A stretch of DNA of 64,000 nucleotides from Toxotes chatareus (Eukaryota > Chordata > Actinopteri > Toxotidae): contig CM028892.1 in the NCBI GenBank assembly GCA_016801885.1, forward strand, positions 10,672,114-10,736,113, written 5' to 3'. Positions 51,320 through 60,381 of this stretch are shown here, in pieces. The position numbers were made by a program, and so were the translations under genes. The notes below the pieces were generated by a model, which worked only from the letters and a program-made list of their open reading frames with translations, ran no database searches and had not been told where the DNA came from. Within the stretch, counting starts at the first letter, position 1, and each line of letters begins with the position of its first letter.

Positions 51320-51425
51320 ATGTCTATAAATGCCAGAAAGTCCAAAGTGAGACACTGGAACCAGAAGAACCTGCCTGACACTTTTTCCGATCAAAGACTT
51401 CAACGATTAATCAATAAGCAAAACC
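51320..51425. repeat. ctgcaactaa-family repeat fragment
   Basis: aatgccagaaagtccaaagt, then ggaaccagaagaacctg, then caacgattaatcaataagc: diverged interior-to-terminal portion of the family. Confidence 0.45.
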
Positions 51426-52208
51426 GCTGCTGATTAATGTTAAAGCTCAAACCGACTCAGTAACAATGACGGTCATCACACACGTGCTGGACTCATTCTG
51501 GTTTGGACGCTGTGGGGGAGGGGCCACTGTACAAGTGTGTGTGTGTGTGTGTCTTATTATAAAGAGCCTCACAGGATCCGACCGAGCTGAAGGATTAAGA
51601 AACAAACACTGGAGTCTCAGCAGGGTGTCTGCGAGGACGCAGATTAGACATCAGCACCCAGAAATCTGTCTGTGCACAGGAAAACAACCAGCAGCCATCA
51701 CACAACCAGTGCGGAAACTGGAACACAGTCAGAAAACAGCACATTAAAACCAGCTTTTAGGCTCTGCACAAGCAAAAGGTAGAACCAACGTGTCAGTGAA
51801 CGCAGCTCAGCCTCTCTGTGAATGTGTCTGCTCCGCTCAGCTGTAATCACGTCGACACACCGCAGCACATTTGGACAGCTGATGGTGTTTTCAGCAGAAT
51901 GAGGGTTTGATTTCAGCCTGTGAGTCAGTCAGGTCTTCTGTCCACATCTCTCTGGCTGAGCAGTGACACCATGATCAAAGGAAGGAGAGGTCAAGACTCT
52001 GGACTGATGAAAGGACTTCATGAGAGTATATCTGTCTGAGGCAGTGTGTGTGTTTCCCACTTCACCTGGACACGTCTCTTTTCTCCTCTATGAGCAACAA
52101 GACAGGTCTGTTCATTCATTACTGCTCTGCTTCAAGGAATAAGAGTAGTTTAAAGGAGCAACTGTTCCATTAAATTCTTCTGTATGTCCTCTACTTTGGG
52201 GGAAAAGA

Positions 52209-52236
52209 CCACACACACACACACACACACACACAC
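52209..52236. repeat. CA microsatellite
   Basis: About 14 CA units. Confidence 0.93.
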
Positions 52237-52519
52237 GGTTTTCACTGTTGTATAATAAGGGGGCTTGTGGCCCGGAGGCTGTTTTTAACTCTGATTATGG
52301 GACTTAAAGTGCTCAGCTCCATCACCATCTTACCATCATTCACACAAAACAACATCTTTGGCTTCTACTTCCTCAGCAAACCACCTCCAACCACACAGAG
52401 TCTGAATACAGAGCTTTACAGGCCAGCGAAGGTCACAGACGGATAAAGACGTCAAAGGACAAACGTATCGCTCGTGTAAAACGCTCTTACATTTGAGTGC
52501 AGCCATGTGTTTGGATATT

Positions 52520-52546
52520 AGGCACACACACACACACACACACACA
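52520..52546. repeat. CA microsatellite
   Basis: About 13 CA units. Confidence 0.93.
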
Positions 52547-53939
52547 AAGAGGAATGGCTGATAAATACATTTCCCACTGGGACCCTGGAGGCAGCAGCAG
52601 CAGCAGGAGGAGGATGGATGATGGACGGTGGACGGTGGAGTCAGAGTAAGCAGCCGATGTATTTTTAGCACCGTCGCTCACAGGTGACCTTTCCTGAGCT
52701 GAGTCCAATAACACCAACAAGTGAGGACATCTGAAAACAGACTGATGAAATTGACGTATTCCTTTGCCTTGTGTCCCTCTGCACCTGCACCACAGCTGGC
52801 TGGGCTGAGTGTGAAGCAGAGGGGACCTTACTACCCTCAACACACAGGTACAGGAAGGTTTCAGGCTCACACACTGTCAAACCGGCTGCACACAACATTT
52901 GACTTGGTATTAAGGTTTTTAATGTGGATAAATCCTGTCAGACAGCAGTGTGATGACAGTGAATCCTCCCACTCCCACATATCACACATCTGACATTTCC
53001 TCCTGCATCGATGTACCCCCCCCACCCACCAGGCTGCTTCCTCCGCAGACCGATCGATCGAGCTCGTGGAGCTGACCAAACAGGACCTGCTTGGGGACAC
53101 TCATTAGCTCGTTAATCTCGTTCTGTGGACGAATGCAGCGCGAGCAGAAGCACTGTGATGTGATGCACTGATGCTAAACGTTTCAGGGCGGCCCGGGGAC
53201 GGTTAAAGTGTCTCTATACACCAGCTTTTGTGTGATGATTCTCTTATGTTCCTATGTTATCACCAGCCCTGGGACTAATTTTAAATCATTATTAATGAGC
53301 ACAGTTCTTACACCTGGATCCAGCTCTCTGTCAGTCCAGTTAATCTGATCAGATCCATATAACACACTGGAGGCAGATTAAAGGAAGAAGGAGAAGTTGT
53401 GATCTACAGCTAATCCCAGAGATCCCAGTTAACCTCGTCTCACTGGTGGATTTCACATCAGACCACGTTTGACCCTCACACATGAAGCAACGCATCACAG
53501 CTGGACGCCAAAGAGTTGAGATGCATGATTACAGCTGATGATGAGACATCATTTTACTGCACAGCTGTTTCCAGGTATGATACAGATCAGTGGTGACGGT
53601 GTTACTGATGAAACTGTACAAACTAAACCTGTCAAACATCCTGTTCAGACACAGTCAGCTGCTCAGTCCTAACGCAGAGGCACATCATCGGTTTGTGATG
53701 CTGCGTCCCGCCTCCACTGAGCGCGCTCACTGTACTTGAGTCCGATGATGACGATGACTCATGCTTCACCTCGTACATTAGGCCTAATGAAAGAAGGCCC
53801 GCAGGAAAACAAATGACTGAGGCTTGAAAAACACACAAGTACACAACCACTTTGCAGAGAGAACATGTCTGCAGTTGGCCCTAATCTGGTGCAGTCAGCA
53901 TGGGTGGGTTGGGGGCGGGGGGGCTTTATGGACAAAAGG

Positions 53940-54150
53940 TGCAGAGATATCAGCGTAATTTCTCAAGACAGACTGGCGTGCTGGCAGCGGCCGCCGTTAT
54001 GTAACGGCTAAAACCCTCGTTTAAAAGCATCCCTGTGACTTCTTCCTGCTGTTATTACCAGACGTCAATCAGCCGCAGCGTTACATAACCGCTTTCTGAC
54101 CGATGATGTGCCGCCAGCTTCAGTTTGGCACAATAACATTGTTCTGATGC
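53940..54150. promoter_or_regulatory. Candidate regulatory element with paired inverted D-box sites
   Basis: GTTATGTAAC at 53,996-54,005 and its reverse complement GTTACATAAC at 54,080-54,089. Both fit the PAR-bZIP/NFIL3 consensus RTTAYGTAAY exactly. The first is nested in a 7-bp-arm inverted repeat (gccgttatgtaacggc, 53,993-54,008). The surrounding sequence is repeat-free and includes a NotI-like gcggccgc. Binding is inferred from consensus only. Confidence 0.4.
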
Positions 54151-55676
54151 TGTGTGATCACTGAGGGAAAGTGCATGGCAATCAACAAACAAGTAAACAA
54201 GCCACTGCAAACACCGATTCCTCTGATGTGACACAGTTCGTCTCTGAGTCCCTGCGCCGTCCACACTCTCTCACAGCCCTGATCCTGAAGTCTGACGCAG
54301 AAAAAAAGCCCAGAGTCATCACAGGACCACTGCTCCTCTTCGTCGCTGTCGAGTTTGAGCTGTTCTGATGTTTTACAGATTTTTTTCCTTCCTTTCTTTT
54401 CATTCTTTCGTGTAGTGTCGTGACGTGTAGTTTGACCAGAACAGGCAAACTCTGAGACCAGAAAAGGACAAAAACCTGAATGTAAACGGTGTTCACTTCA
54501 TTCTCTGACAGCACAGGAACCTTTATTTTTCTACAGGTGGTTTTAGCGGGAGTTGAACCCCAAACCCCGCCTGTCTCAGTGCCTTGCTTCGTCCCACGTC
54601 GGCCCTGAATAAGACAGGAGTAACCTCAGAGCCGGCACAAACGGCTGAAACCTGAGAATGAGCATTATGTGGGTACAATCCTGACAAATGAGAGAGGATA
54701 CACAGAGCCTGGAGGGTGAACAAACACACAGCACTGAGGGCTAACTGGGTCACATGGTGCGTTCACTGACTGTAGGCGGGACCGCCGACAAAATCAAGAC
54801 AAAAGCAGCGGGAGACAAAGGCTGAAGTGGAAAAGAAACGGCCGTGTTACTGGAGAGCAGTGCTGATAAAAGCAGGCCTGCTGCACTCCACTCCACCTGT
54901 TCTACTCTCATCTACTGTCATCTACTCTCTACCTGTGGTAGCCAGCTTTTTCCTCTGATAGGCCACAGCATCAACCTGAATGAAACCTGACAGTTGTTAT
55001 AATATTATTCTTTGGCTCTATCATATCGCTGAGAACCAGAATTACAAGGAACTTAACTGACAAAAATCTGGTTCTCCTACTTTCTGATGTGGCTTTTCTC
55101 CCTCTGCTCTTAATTATCTGTGTTTTAAAGCGTTTTAAGTCCAATCTGAGTCTGTAAAACCCTTAGAGGACAAACCTGTTTGTTAAAAATCTCCCCATGA
55201 ATAAAGCCAAACTATGTTTCCTGCTGTGGGGAAACAAAGTGGGTAATGTTCACAGCAGGCAGAGGAGGACCTGCAGCCTGATTTCTGTGCAGGGCTGGTT
55301 TCTCTTCATGCAGCCACAGCTCTGAGGCCAAACACAGAAAGTGGGTCAGTGTCACCTGGCTGGCAGGACTTCCATCCATCCTCAAACACACCTCACATGC
55401 AAATGAGCCCCACAGCGCCGCAGAACATGTGGAGATGTGAGTCACGGCGCCGGAACTAGGCCAAGTGTCGACAGCCTCACCTGCTTAATGAGAGTCAGGA
55501 ATCGACTGATAGCAGCAGTACAAGTCTGTCTCAGACAAATCGACTATTTATTTACATATCAACACAAACACACAGTTAGGACGGCGGCCTCTCGAGCTGA
55601 GAGGTTGCGTAACATGACATGAATCTGAGCGACATGTCCAGATGTGCGCCGAGGGGCAAAGAAAGAAGATGACAGT

Positions 55677-55699
55677 GCTGCTGCTGCTGCTGCTGCTGT
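55677..55699. repeat. CTG trinucleotide repeat
   Basis: About seven to eight ctg units in intron 1 (CAG in the agap1 transcript). Short; no sign of being coding. Confidence 0.9.
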
Positions 55700-56605
55700 T
55701 TTGGGTCATTTCCAGCATGAAAGCAGGCAGAGTGAGTCACCATGTGCCACTGAATTCAGGGAAAATGGAAATGAACAGAGGAACAGAGAGTCAGCTCTGA
55801 CTATTGTGTTATGTAGCTCCAACAGCTGTGCAGCTGTGTGGCCACTGAGCGCGCTCACTAAAGTGCTTCTCCTCTGTGCTACTGTCTCTAACAACAACAA
55901 CACGTAAACTGGTCCTCATGCACACTCTGATTCAGTTTAGGTTGTCATTTTGCACCCACGTTTGTTTTAGACCCCAAAACACTAACTATTCTACAAATCT
56001 GCTCCAACTCCTTCCATTACTGTCCAACTGTAGCAGAAATGAATGAACATCCAGGAAGAAACAAAACTGCAATCATTTTCTTTTTATTCATATAGAACAC
56101 AAAACTCGATTAAAGCAAAAAAACCAGAGCAGCTTCCCGTCTGTGTGGAGAAGACACAATTCCAAACAGTCAGGCATGACACAGAAACTTCACAGGAAGT
56201 GAATCATTTCTAAAAACCATGCCATCATCATCATCATCCTCATCACCTCATCTTCATCATATGACCCAAAGGACTTGGCAGAAACAGAGCTCATTCTGCC
56301 AACCCTCCACCTCTCAGCTAATCACATAAAGAGGGACTGAACTGGAACTGTTTCAGTTTCAGTCTCTCACAGCTAACAACTGCCCTGTGACACATCCTCA
56401 GTAAAAACCTGGGTCCTTTTAAAATCCCACTTTTTTTTACTGGAACATACATGATGCTGTTTTAATATGACAATCATGCATTAACACTGATATTCAGAAT
56501 CACCTTGGATCTGATTAAAAGCCTGACAGGATCTGAGTGGGGGGGGGGGGCATTTTGACACCTCCATCCCCACATTCAGCAGTATCCTCTCCCTGCCCGT
56601 CCTAC

Positions 56606-56768
56606 CTTCAATGGCGATGACATGCTCCCGGATCTGGTTCTGCAGCAGCGGCTCCTCCACCCGCTCCAGCAGCTCGTAGATGGAGTAGATGTTGGGGTGG
56701 ACGGACTCAAACCTCTGGATCTCGGCTCGGATGGCGGCCGAGTTGGCGAGATGCTGCTGGTAGTTCAT
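56606..56768 (-). CDS. agap1: agap1 coding exon 1 (short, canonical isoform start)
   Basis: This 163-bp coding part encodes residues 1-54: MNYQQHLANSAAIRAEIQRF, then ESVHPNIYSIYELLERVEEP, then LLQNQIREHVIAIE plus one G. The start and sequence match canonical AGAP1 (MNYQQ...LANSAAIRAEIQ); AGAP3 starts quite differently (MNFQ). The donor gtagg at 56,601-56,605 leaves phase 1, joining the AT of exon 2 to give the expected Asp. The start is the first in-frame ATG; the upstream frame opens only from a non-ATG codon. This N-terminal helix-rich segment precedes the GTPase-like domain. Confidence 0.97.
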
Positions 56769-58060
56769 CACTGCGACTCCTTTCTGGATCCCAAAATGCC
56801 CCCACAAAAAGCTTCAGACACTTGCTGGACTTGATGAGACGGGGTGTTTGAAGGAAGGTAGAGGCTGATAAATAAGAAGCTGAGAGCTGTGACCTCCAGG
56901 AGGAGAGAGAACCTCCGACAAACCTTAGTCCATGCTTTTTCCCTCTGTATCCCGATCAACTTCGCCCAATATTCACCAGCAGGTTCTTAATCAATTTAAA
57001 CAGCAATAGCAGTTTAGTCTTTCAAGATAAATATAACACTTTCTCCTCCTCTACATCCCTGGATGGTTTAAAGCGAGTGATATCTCCAGGGTTGTTTTGG
57101 CCGACGCGGCCAGACTGCTGCTACTGGCCGGTCAGGGCAGCTGTTCCCCGGGTTGTCCCGGCTCCCAATTCCGGTGAGGCGACAGATGTGCGGCAGCCTG
57201 AGCACCACCTCCCCATATCCTCACAGTCCGTGCGCGGTTAAAACGACTCTTGCTCGGGTTTAGCTGGAGTTAAACGAGCTTTTGTGGTCACTTACAGTCA
57301 TAACTGACCAGGCGAGGAGGATAAAAACGGCCTTGCTGCTAGGTGGCTAGGGTTAGCCGGCTAAAGCTAACTAGCTGTAGCTTCCAAGCCGGGGAGAGAT
57401 GGAAAACTCACCGATTTTCAGCCGTTAAAGTCCGTTTTACATAACGACTGAGTGGGACGTTAAAGCCTTGAGGAGACCACATCGTACGTTTTAAAAAATC
57501 TAAAGTAAAACAGCAGCTGGTAACAGTGCGGCAGCTTGATAAACACTTAGTGGATCGTGGAGGGGTAGTTATGATGCCTGTTCCCGTCCCTCCGTTGTTT
57601 TGTCTCCGCTCCGGGACCAGCTGCGCAAAATTACGCCCCCAGTCAAGATTAAACCCTGACACCTGGAACCCAGCGGCGCTCCTGCGCCTCCAGAATCAAT
57701 CCAGGTGTTGTAGATGACACGTATATTACAGGTAAGTCCCGCACACGGCGCCCGAGTGCTCAGTCGTTACCCCTTCCCGAGCGGTGAAGTCCATCCCGTG
57801 TAGACCGGAGCCACAGTATCCCAGCCGGGAACGTCATTACCGTCAATGTGTTTCCTCCCACGGGCTCAAGTTACACGCAACGACCAAAGCGAGCTCCGCT
57901 GCGGATTTTCAAAGTACACCCGGTGTGTTTCCACGTCGATCCGTCTTTAAAGGATAAAATAAAGGAATAACGATCCCCGCTGGCTCCGCCGGCACCGCGT
58001 GGAGACAGCGGAGGGAGGGAGCTATCTGCTGAAGAAGACTGGGACGCAGCTGAAAGCTAA
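56769..58060 (-). promoter_or_regulatory. agap1: CpG-rich promoter and 5' UTR of the short agap1 isoform
   Basis: CpG and GC density are high from about 57,050 to 58,020, upstream of exon 1. A consensus minus-strand donor (AAAATCG then gtgagt, 57,406-57,411) suggests a noncoding leader exon beginning at about 57,412 and running upstream. Several candidate acceptors lie between 56,780 and 56,900. Alternatively exon 1 may be directly continuous with its 5' UTR. No TATA box recognised. A bidirectional transcript to the right cannot be excluded. Confidence 0.6.
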
Positions 58061-58867
58061 ATTAAAATTTACATTAAAATGTATAATAAATGCATAATCA
58101 CAGTTTTGACATTTACAATTTATTCTGGAAGTGTTTTTTTTTTTTTTACCTTTGATGCTCTTCTCCTTTTATTTCCATAAAATTAGCTGCATGTGATGAT
58201 GTATGTATCCGGTTTCACACGCTTAACAGATGTTATGATAAAAAGTAATTTGGGAAAATGTCTGTTTCACACACTATTCATTTCTATTATGAACTCACAC
58301 CATCATACACCTACAGTGCCAGCTAGTCTAAATGAGCCCCCCCTCTCAGAAACCAATACACCTCAATCCTCAAATTTGTGACATAGCTAGTGCTTTTATT
58401 TTGAATACCACTCCGCTGGTTTTCCGGTCTTCGTCACGCTAACTGCTGCTCAATTGACGAAGCAGCATTCAAGCAGATAGTCACTGCGTGGAGGCTGCGC
58501 ACAAACGTCTGAAGCAAAAACAGGTTAATTTCTCTGATTTCTCTGTCAGTTTATTTATTTTTGACATTTGTGAAATGCTGGGCCCCTTCAAAATAAAGGT
58601 GGACAGGACAAATGGACAAATGAGTCAAGCTGCAGAGTTAATGTTGCACACCCCAGTGTTTATTTACTATATTTACATGAACATACTTGCACCTGTATTT
58701 TCTAAATTTCTAATAAAACCAACTAAATGATGAAAAACAGGAAGTTCTGATGCCTCCTCATAAAGCACAGCCAGTGATGCTGCTCTGTATTTGTATGTTG
58801 GACTCAAATGCCTCATTCACAGAGTCTCTTTGGACGCTCAGCTCTGTTCCAACAGTCTGGTCCAGCA
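58061..58867 (-). other. faim 3' UTR and short faim-agap1 intergenic space
   Basis: AT-rich sequence after the faim stop codon. Minus-strand AATAAA poly(A) signals lie at 58,659-58,664 and, overlapping, at 58,550-58,559, so faim transcripts probably end between about 58,520 and 58,650. A T11-type run sits near 58,134-58,147. The gap to the agap1 CpG region is only about 500-600 bp. No gene seen. Confidence 0.6.
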
Positions 58868-59017
58868 CTATTGTGCAGAAGCTGGTATTTTCTCTCCGTC
58901 CAGCAGTAAATAGTGCACAATGCCGCTCTTTTTCTTCCCACTGCTCGTAGCCTTGATGCAGCACTCATGTTCCCCCACCATGAAGTGTGTCTCTGTGCCG
59001 TCGTCCACAAACTCTCC
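58868..59017 (-). CDS. faim: faim coding exon 4 (C-terminus and stop)
   Basis: A 150-bp terminal exon giving GEFVDDGTETHFMVGEHECC, then IKATSSGKKKSGIVHYLLLD, then GEKIPASAQ and TAG (stop at 58,868-58,870). It matches the C-terminal beta-sandwich half of FAIM (GEFVDDGTETHF..., IKA.SSGK). Acceptor is ccacag. In the family this region is needed for the compact all-beta fold. C-terminal residues differ from mammals (PASAQ versus PEIAS). Confidence 0.96.
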   Translation of the reverse strand, partial: GEFVDDGTETHFMVGEHECCIKATSSGKKKSGIVHYLLLDGEKIPASAQ

Positions 59018-59310
59018 CTGTGGACAGTCGACGGAAAGACAATTTTAGGTTTCCATTCACAGTTTGGGAGGTGTACAGTCAGGAAGGTATTCAAGTTTTT
59101 TATATCTTATATATCTTTATGTAATTCTAAATTTGGTTTCACTGTCAGCACAGCAGCGGCATGTTTCCTTTCAATACTTTAAATTTTATTTTGAAAGAAA
59201 TGCTTCAGAGGATGGAAACATCTGTCTTCATGTAGGACAAGAGTTTACCTACAGATGTCAAATTATTCACATATAGCTGAACTCAGGCAGGTTAACTAAC
59301 TGACTCTCAC
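59018..59310 (-). other. faim: faim intron 3
   Basis: A 293-bp, AT-rich intron with donor gtgaga and acceptor ccacag. Nothing else recognised. Confidence 0.9.
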
Positions 59311-59360
59311 CATTGTGTCCATTTTCTGTCCGTTGCACCAAACATCCATTGTGTCCTTTT
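59311..59360 (-). CDS. faim: faim coding exon 3 (50 bp)
   Basis: Encodes EKDTMDVWCNGQKMDTM after one G from exon 2, matching FAIM EKDxMDVWCNGxK. Acceptor ccaacag and donor gtgaga bracket the exon exactly, and phases agree on both sides (phase 1 in, phase 0 out). Too short for ORF callers but well supported. Confidence 0.95.
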
Positions 59361-59805
59361 CTGTTGGAAAAACAGAAATTTTTTTTTATTTATTTTAATG
59401 CAACAGAACATACACATCTTTACTGGTCTGAGTGAAAATAAAATATATTTTACATATTAGCATTTACAAAATCTGAATTCATTTATTGGTTGATTTGACC
59501 TTCTTGTCTTTAGTGCTCGTCTCTGTGCAACCAGAAGGACCTGACTGTAACTGTCTCTGATTACAGCTGAACATACGTCCCTGAGGTTCTGTTATAAAGA
59601 TGCCACAGGTTCGGTCTCTCTTGTCCATCCAGGTTGCTGGTGGTTGTCATGTTTCCTGAAATAACTGCACTGACCTCAGCCTGAGCAGATTATACTACAG
59701 TGGGTCAAGTCTTCACCTGCATTCCCTCCTGCAAACGCTGGCCCACTCTGCAGCTGCACAGTCAGTAAAAAGTAAAGTCAGCAGCAGTGAAATCGTCCAG
59801 CTCAC
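59361..59805 (-). other. faim: faim intron 2
   Basis: A 445-bp intron, AT-rich near exon 3. No repeats or genes recognised. Confidence 0.9.
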
Positions 59806-60034
59806 CCAGCACGACCCTGCAGTCCTCTCCGTCCACTTTGAGTAGCCAGGTTTTGGTGGTCTTGGCTCTGTTGTCCGTGAACTTCTGCAGACTCTTCCCG
59901 TCCATGTCCAGCGTGTACTCGTAGGCGAACCCGCTGATGGCCTCGATGTTTATGGTGGCTTTAGTGTTCGTACCTCCGACTGTGAAGGTTTCCTTTCCAA
60001 CCAGCTTGAACATCCAGTCTTTTCTGATGACTTC
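59806..60034 (-). CDS. faim: faim coding exon 2 (main conserved exon)
   Basis: A 229-bp exon encoding residues 40-115: EVIRKDWMFKLVGKETFTVG, then GTNTKATINIEAISGFAYEY, then TLDMDGKSLQKFTDNRAKTT, then KTWLLKVDGEDCRVVL. It is closely similar to vertebrate FAIM (IRKEWMFKLVGKETF.VG..KTKATINIDAISGFAYEYTL). Acceptor is cctcaacag and donor gtgagc. FAIM is a soluble cytosolic protein that counters death-receptor (Fas) apoptosis and, in later work, protein aggregation; those roles are family knowledge. Confidence 0.97.
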
Positions 60035-60264
60035 CTGTTGAGGAAACCTCCTTTTGTGACTGACAGATAAACACATGCTACTGGACATTTTCTGTGTAAA
60101 TTTAGAGGTTTAGATGCTTTTACCTACTGAGACCTTGAAAAGACACTCAAACTAGAGAATTAATGATGTGGTGTCATAAGTAAACTACCTCTGAAACGGT
60201 TACAAGGCAAAAACGGTTGGAAATCACTGACATACATTCACATCAGACACAAACAGGGTCTCAC
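60035..60264 (-). other. faim: faim intron 1 (coding)
   Basis: A 230-bp intron with consensus ends. Nothing else seen. Confidence 0.9.
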
Positions 60265-60381
60265 CTGTCCGTTGACATAAACGATACGTTTCCCTGTGGT
60301 GGTGCCATGAGCAAACTCAATCCTGTAAACGCCGTCACTCAGCGCCACCTCCCACACGGCGACCAGGTCTCCACTCAGCAT
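60265..60381 (-). CDS. faim: faim coding exon 1 (N-terminus)
   Basis: A 117-bp coding part encoding MLSGDLVAVWEVALSDGVYR, then IEFAHGTTTGKRIVYVNGQ. It matches FAIM DLVAVWxVALSDGVxxIEFxHGTTxGKRxVYVxG. The ATG at 60,379-60,381 is preceded in frame by a TGA four codons upstream, so it is the true start if transcription enters here. Donor gtgaga. The full predicted protein is 181 aa, against 179 aa for the common mammalian form, so the gene appears intact. Confidence 0.96.

Larger units (their letters stand above)
35300..56605 (-). other. agap1: agap1 first intron, distal part
   Basis: About 21 kb between the long-form promoter and the short-form first exon, bringing the first intron of the short form to about 39.7 kb. 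It contains numerous CA/GT microsatellites, the compound CA array at 44,090-44,325, and ctgcaactaa-family fragments near 37,820, 46,800, 49,290 and 51,320. It also holds two nearly identical 39-bp direct repeats (39,561 and 41,093) and conserved-looking stretches at about 46,500-46,700, 47,100-47,270, 48,100-48,490 and 53,690-54,150. No second gene supported. Confidence 0.75.

Noticed and set aside
54540..54610. tRNA-like B box (minus strand ggggttcaactcccg)
   Set aside because: The T-stem is short and no A box, anticodon arm or acceptor stem could be fitted; at most a decayed tRNA-derived fragment.
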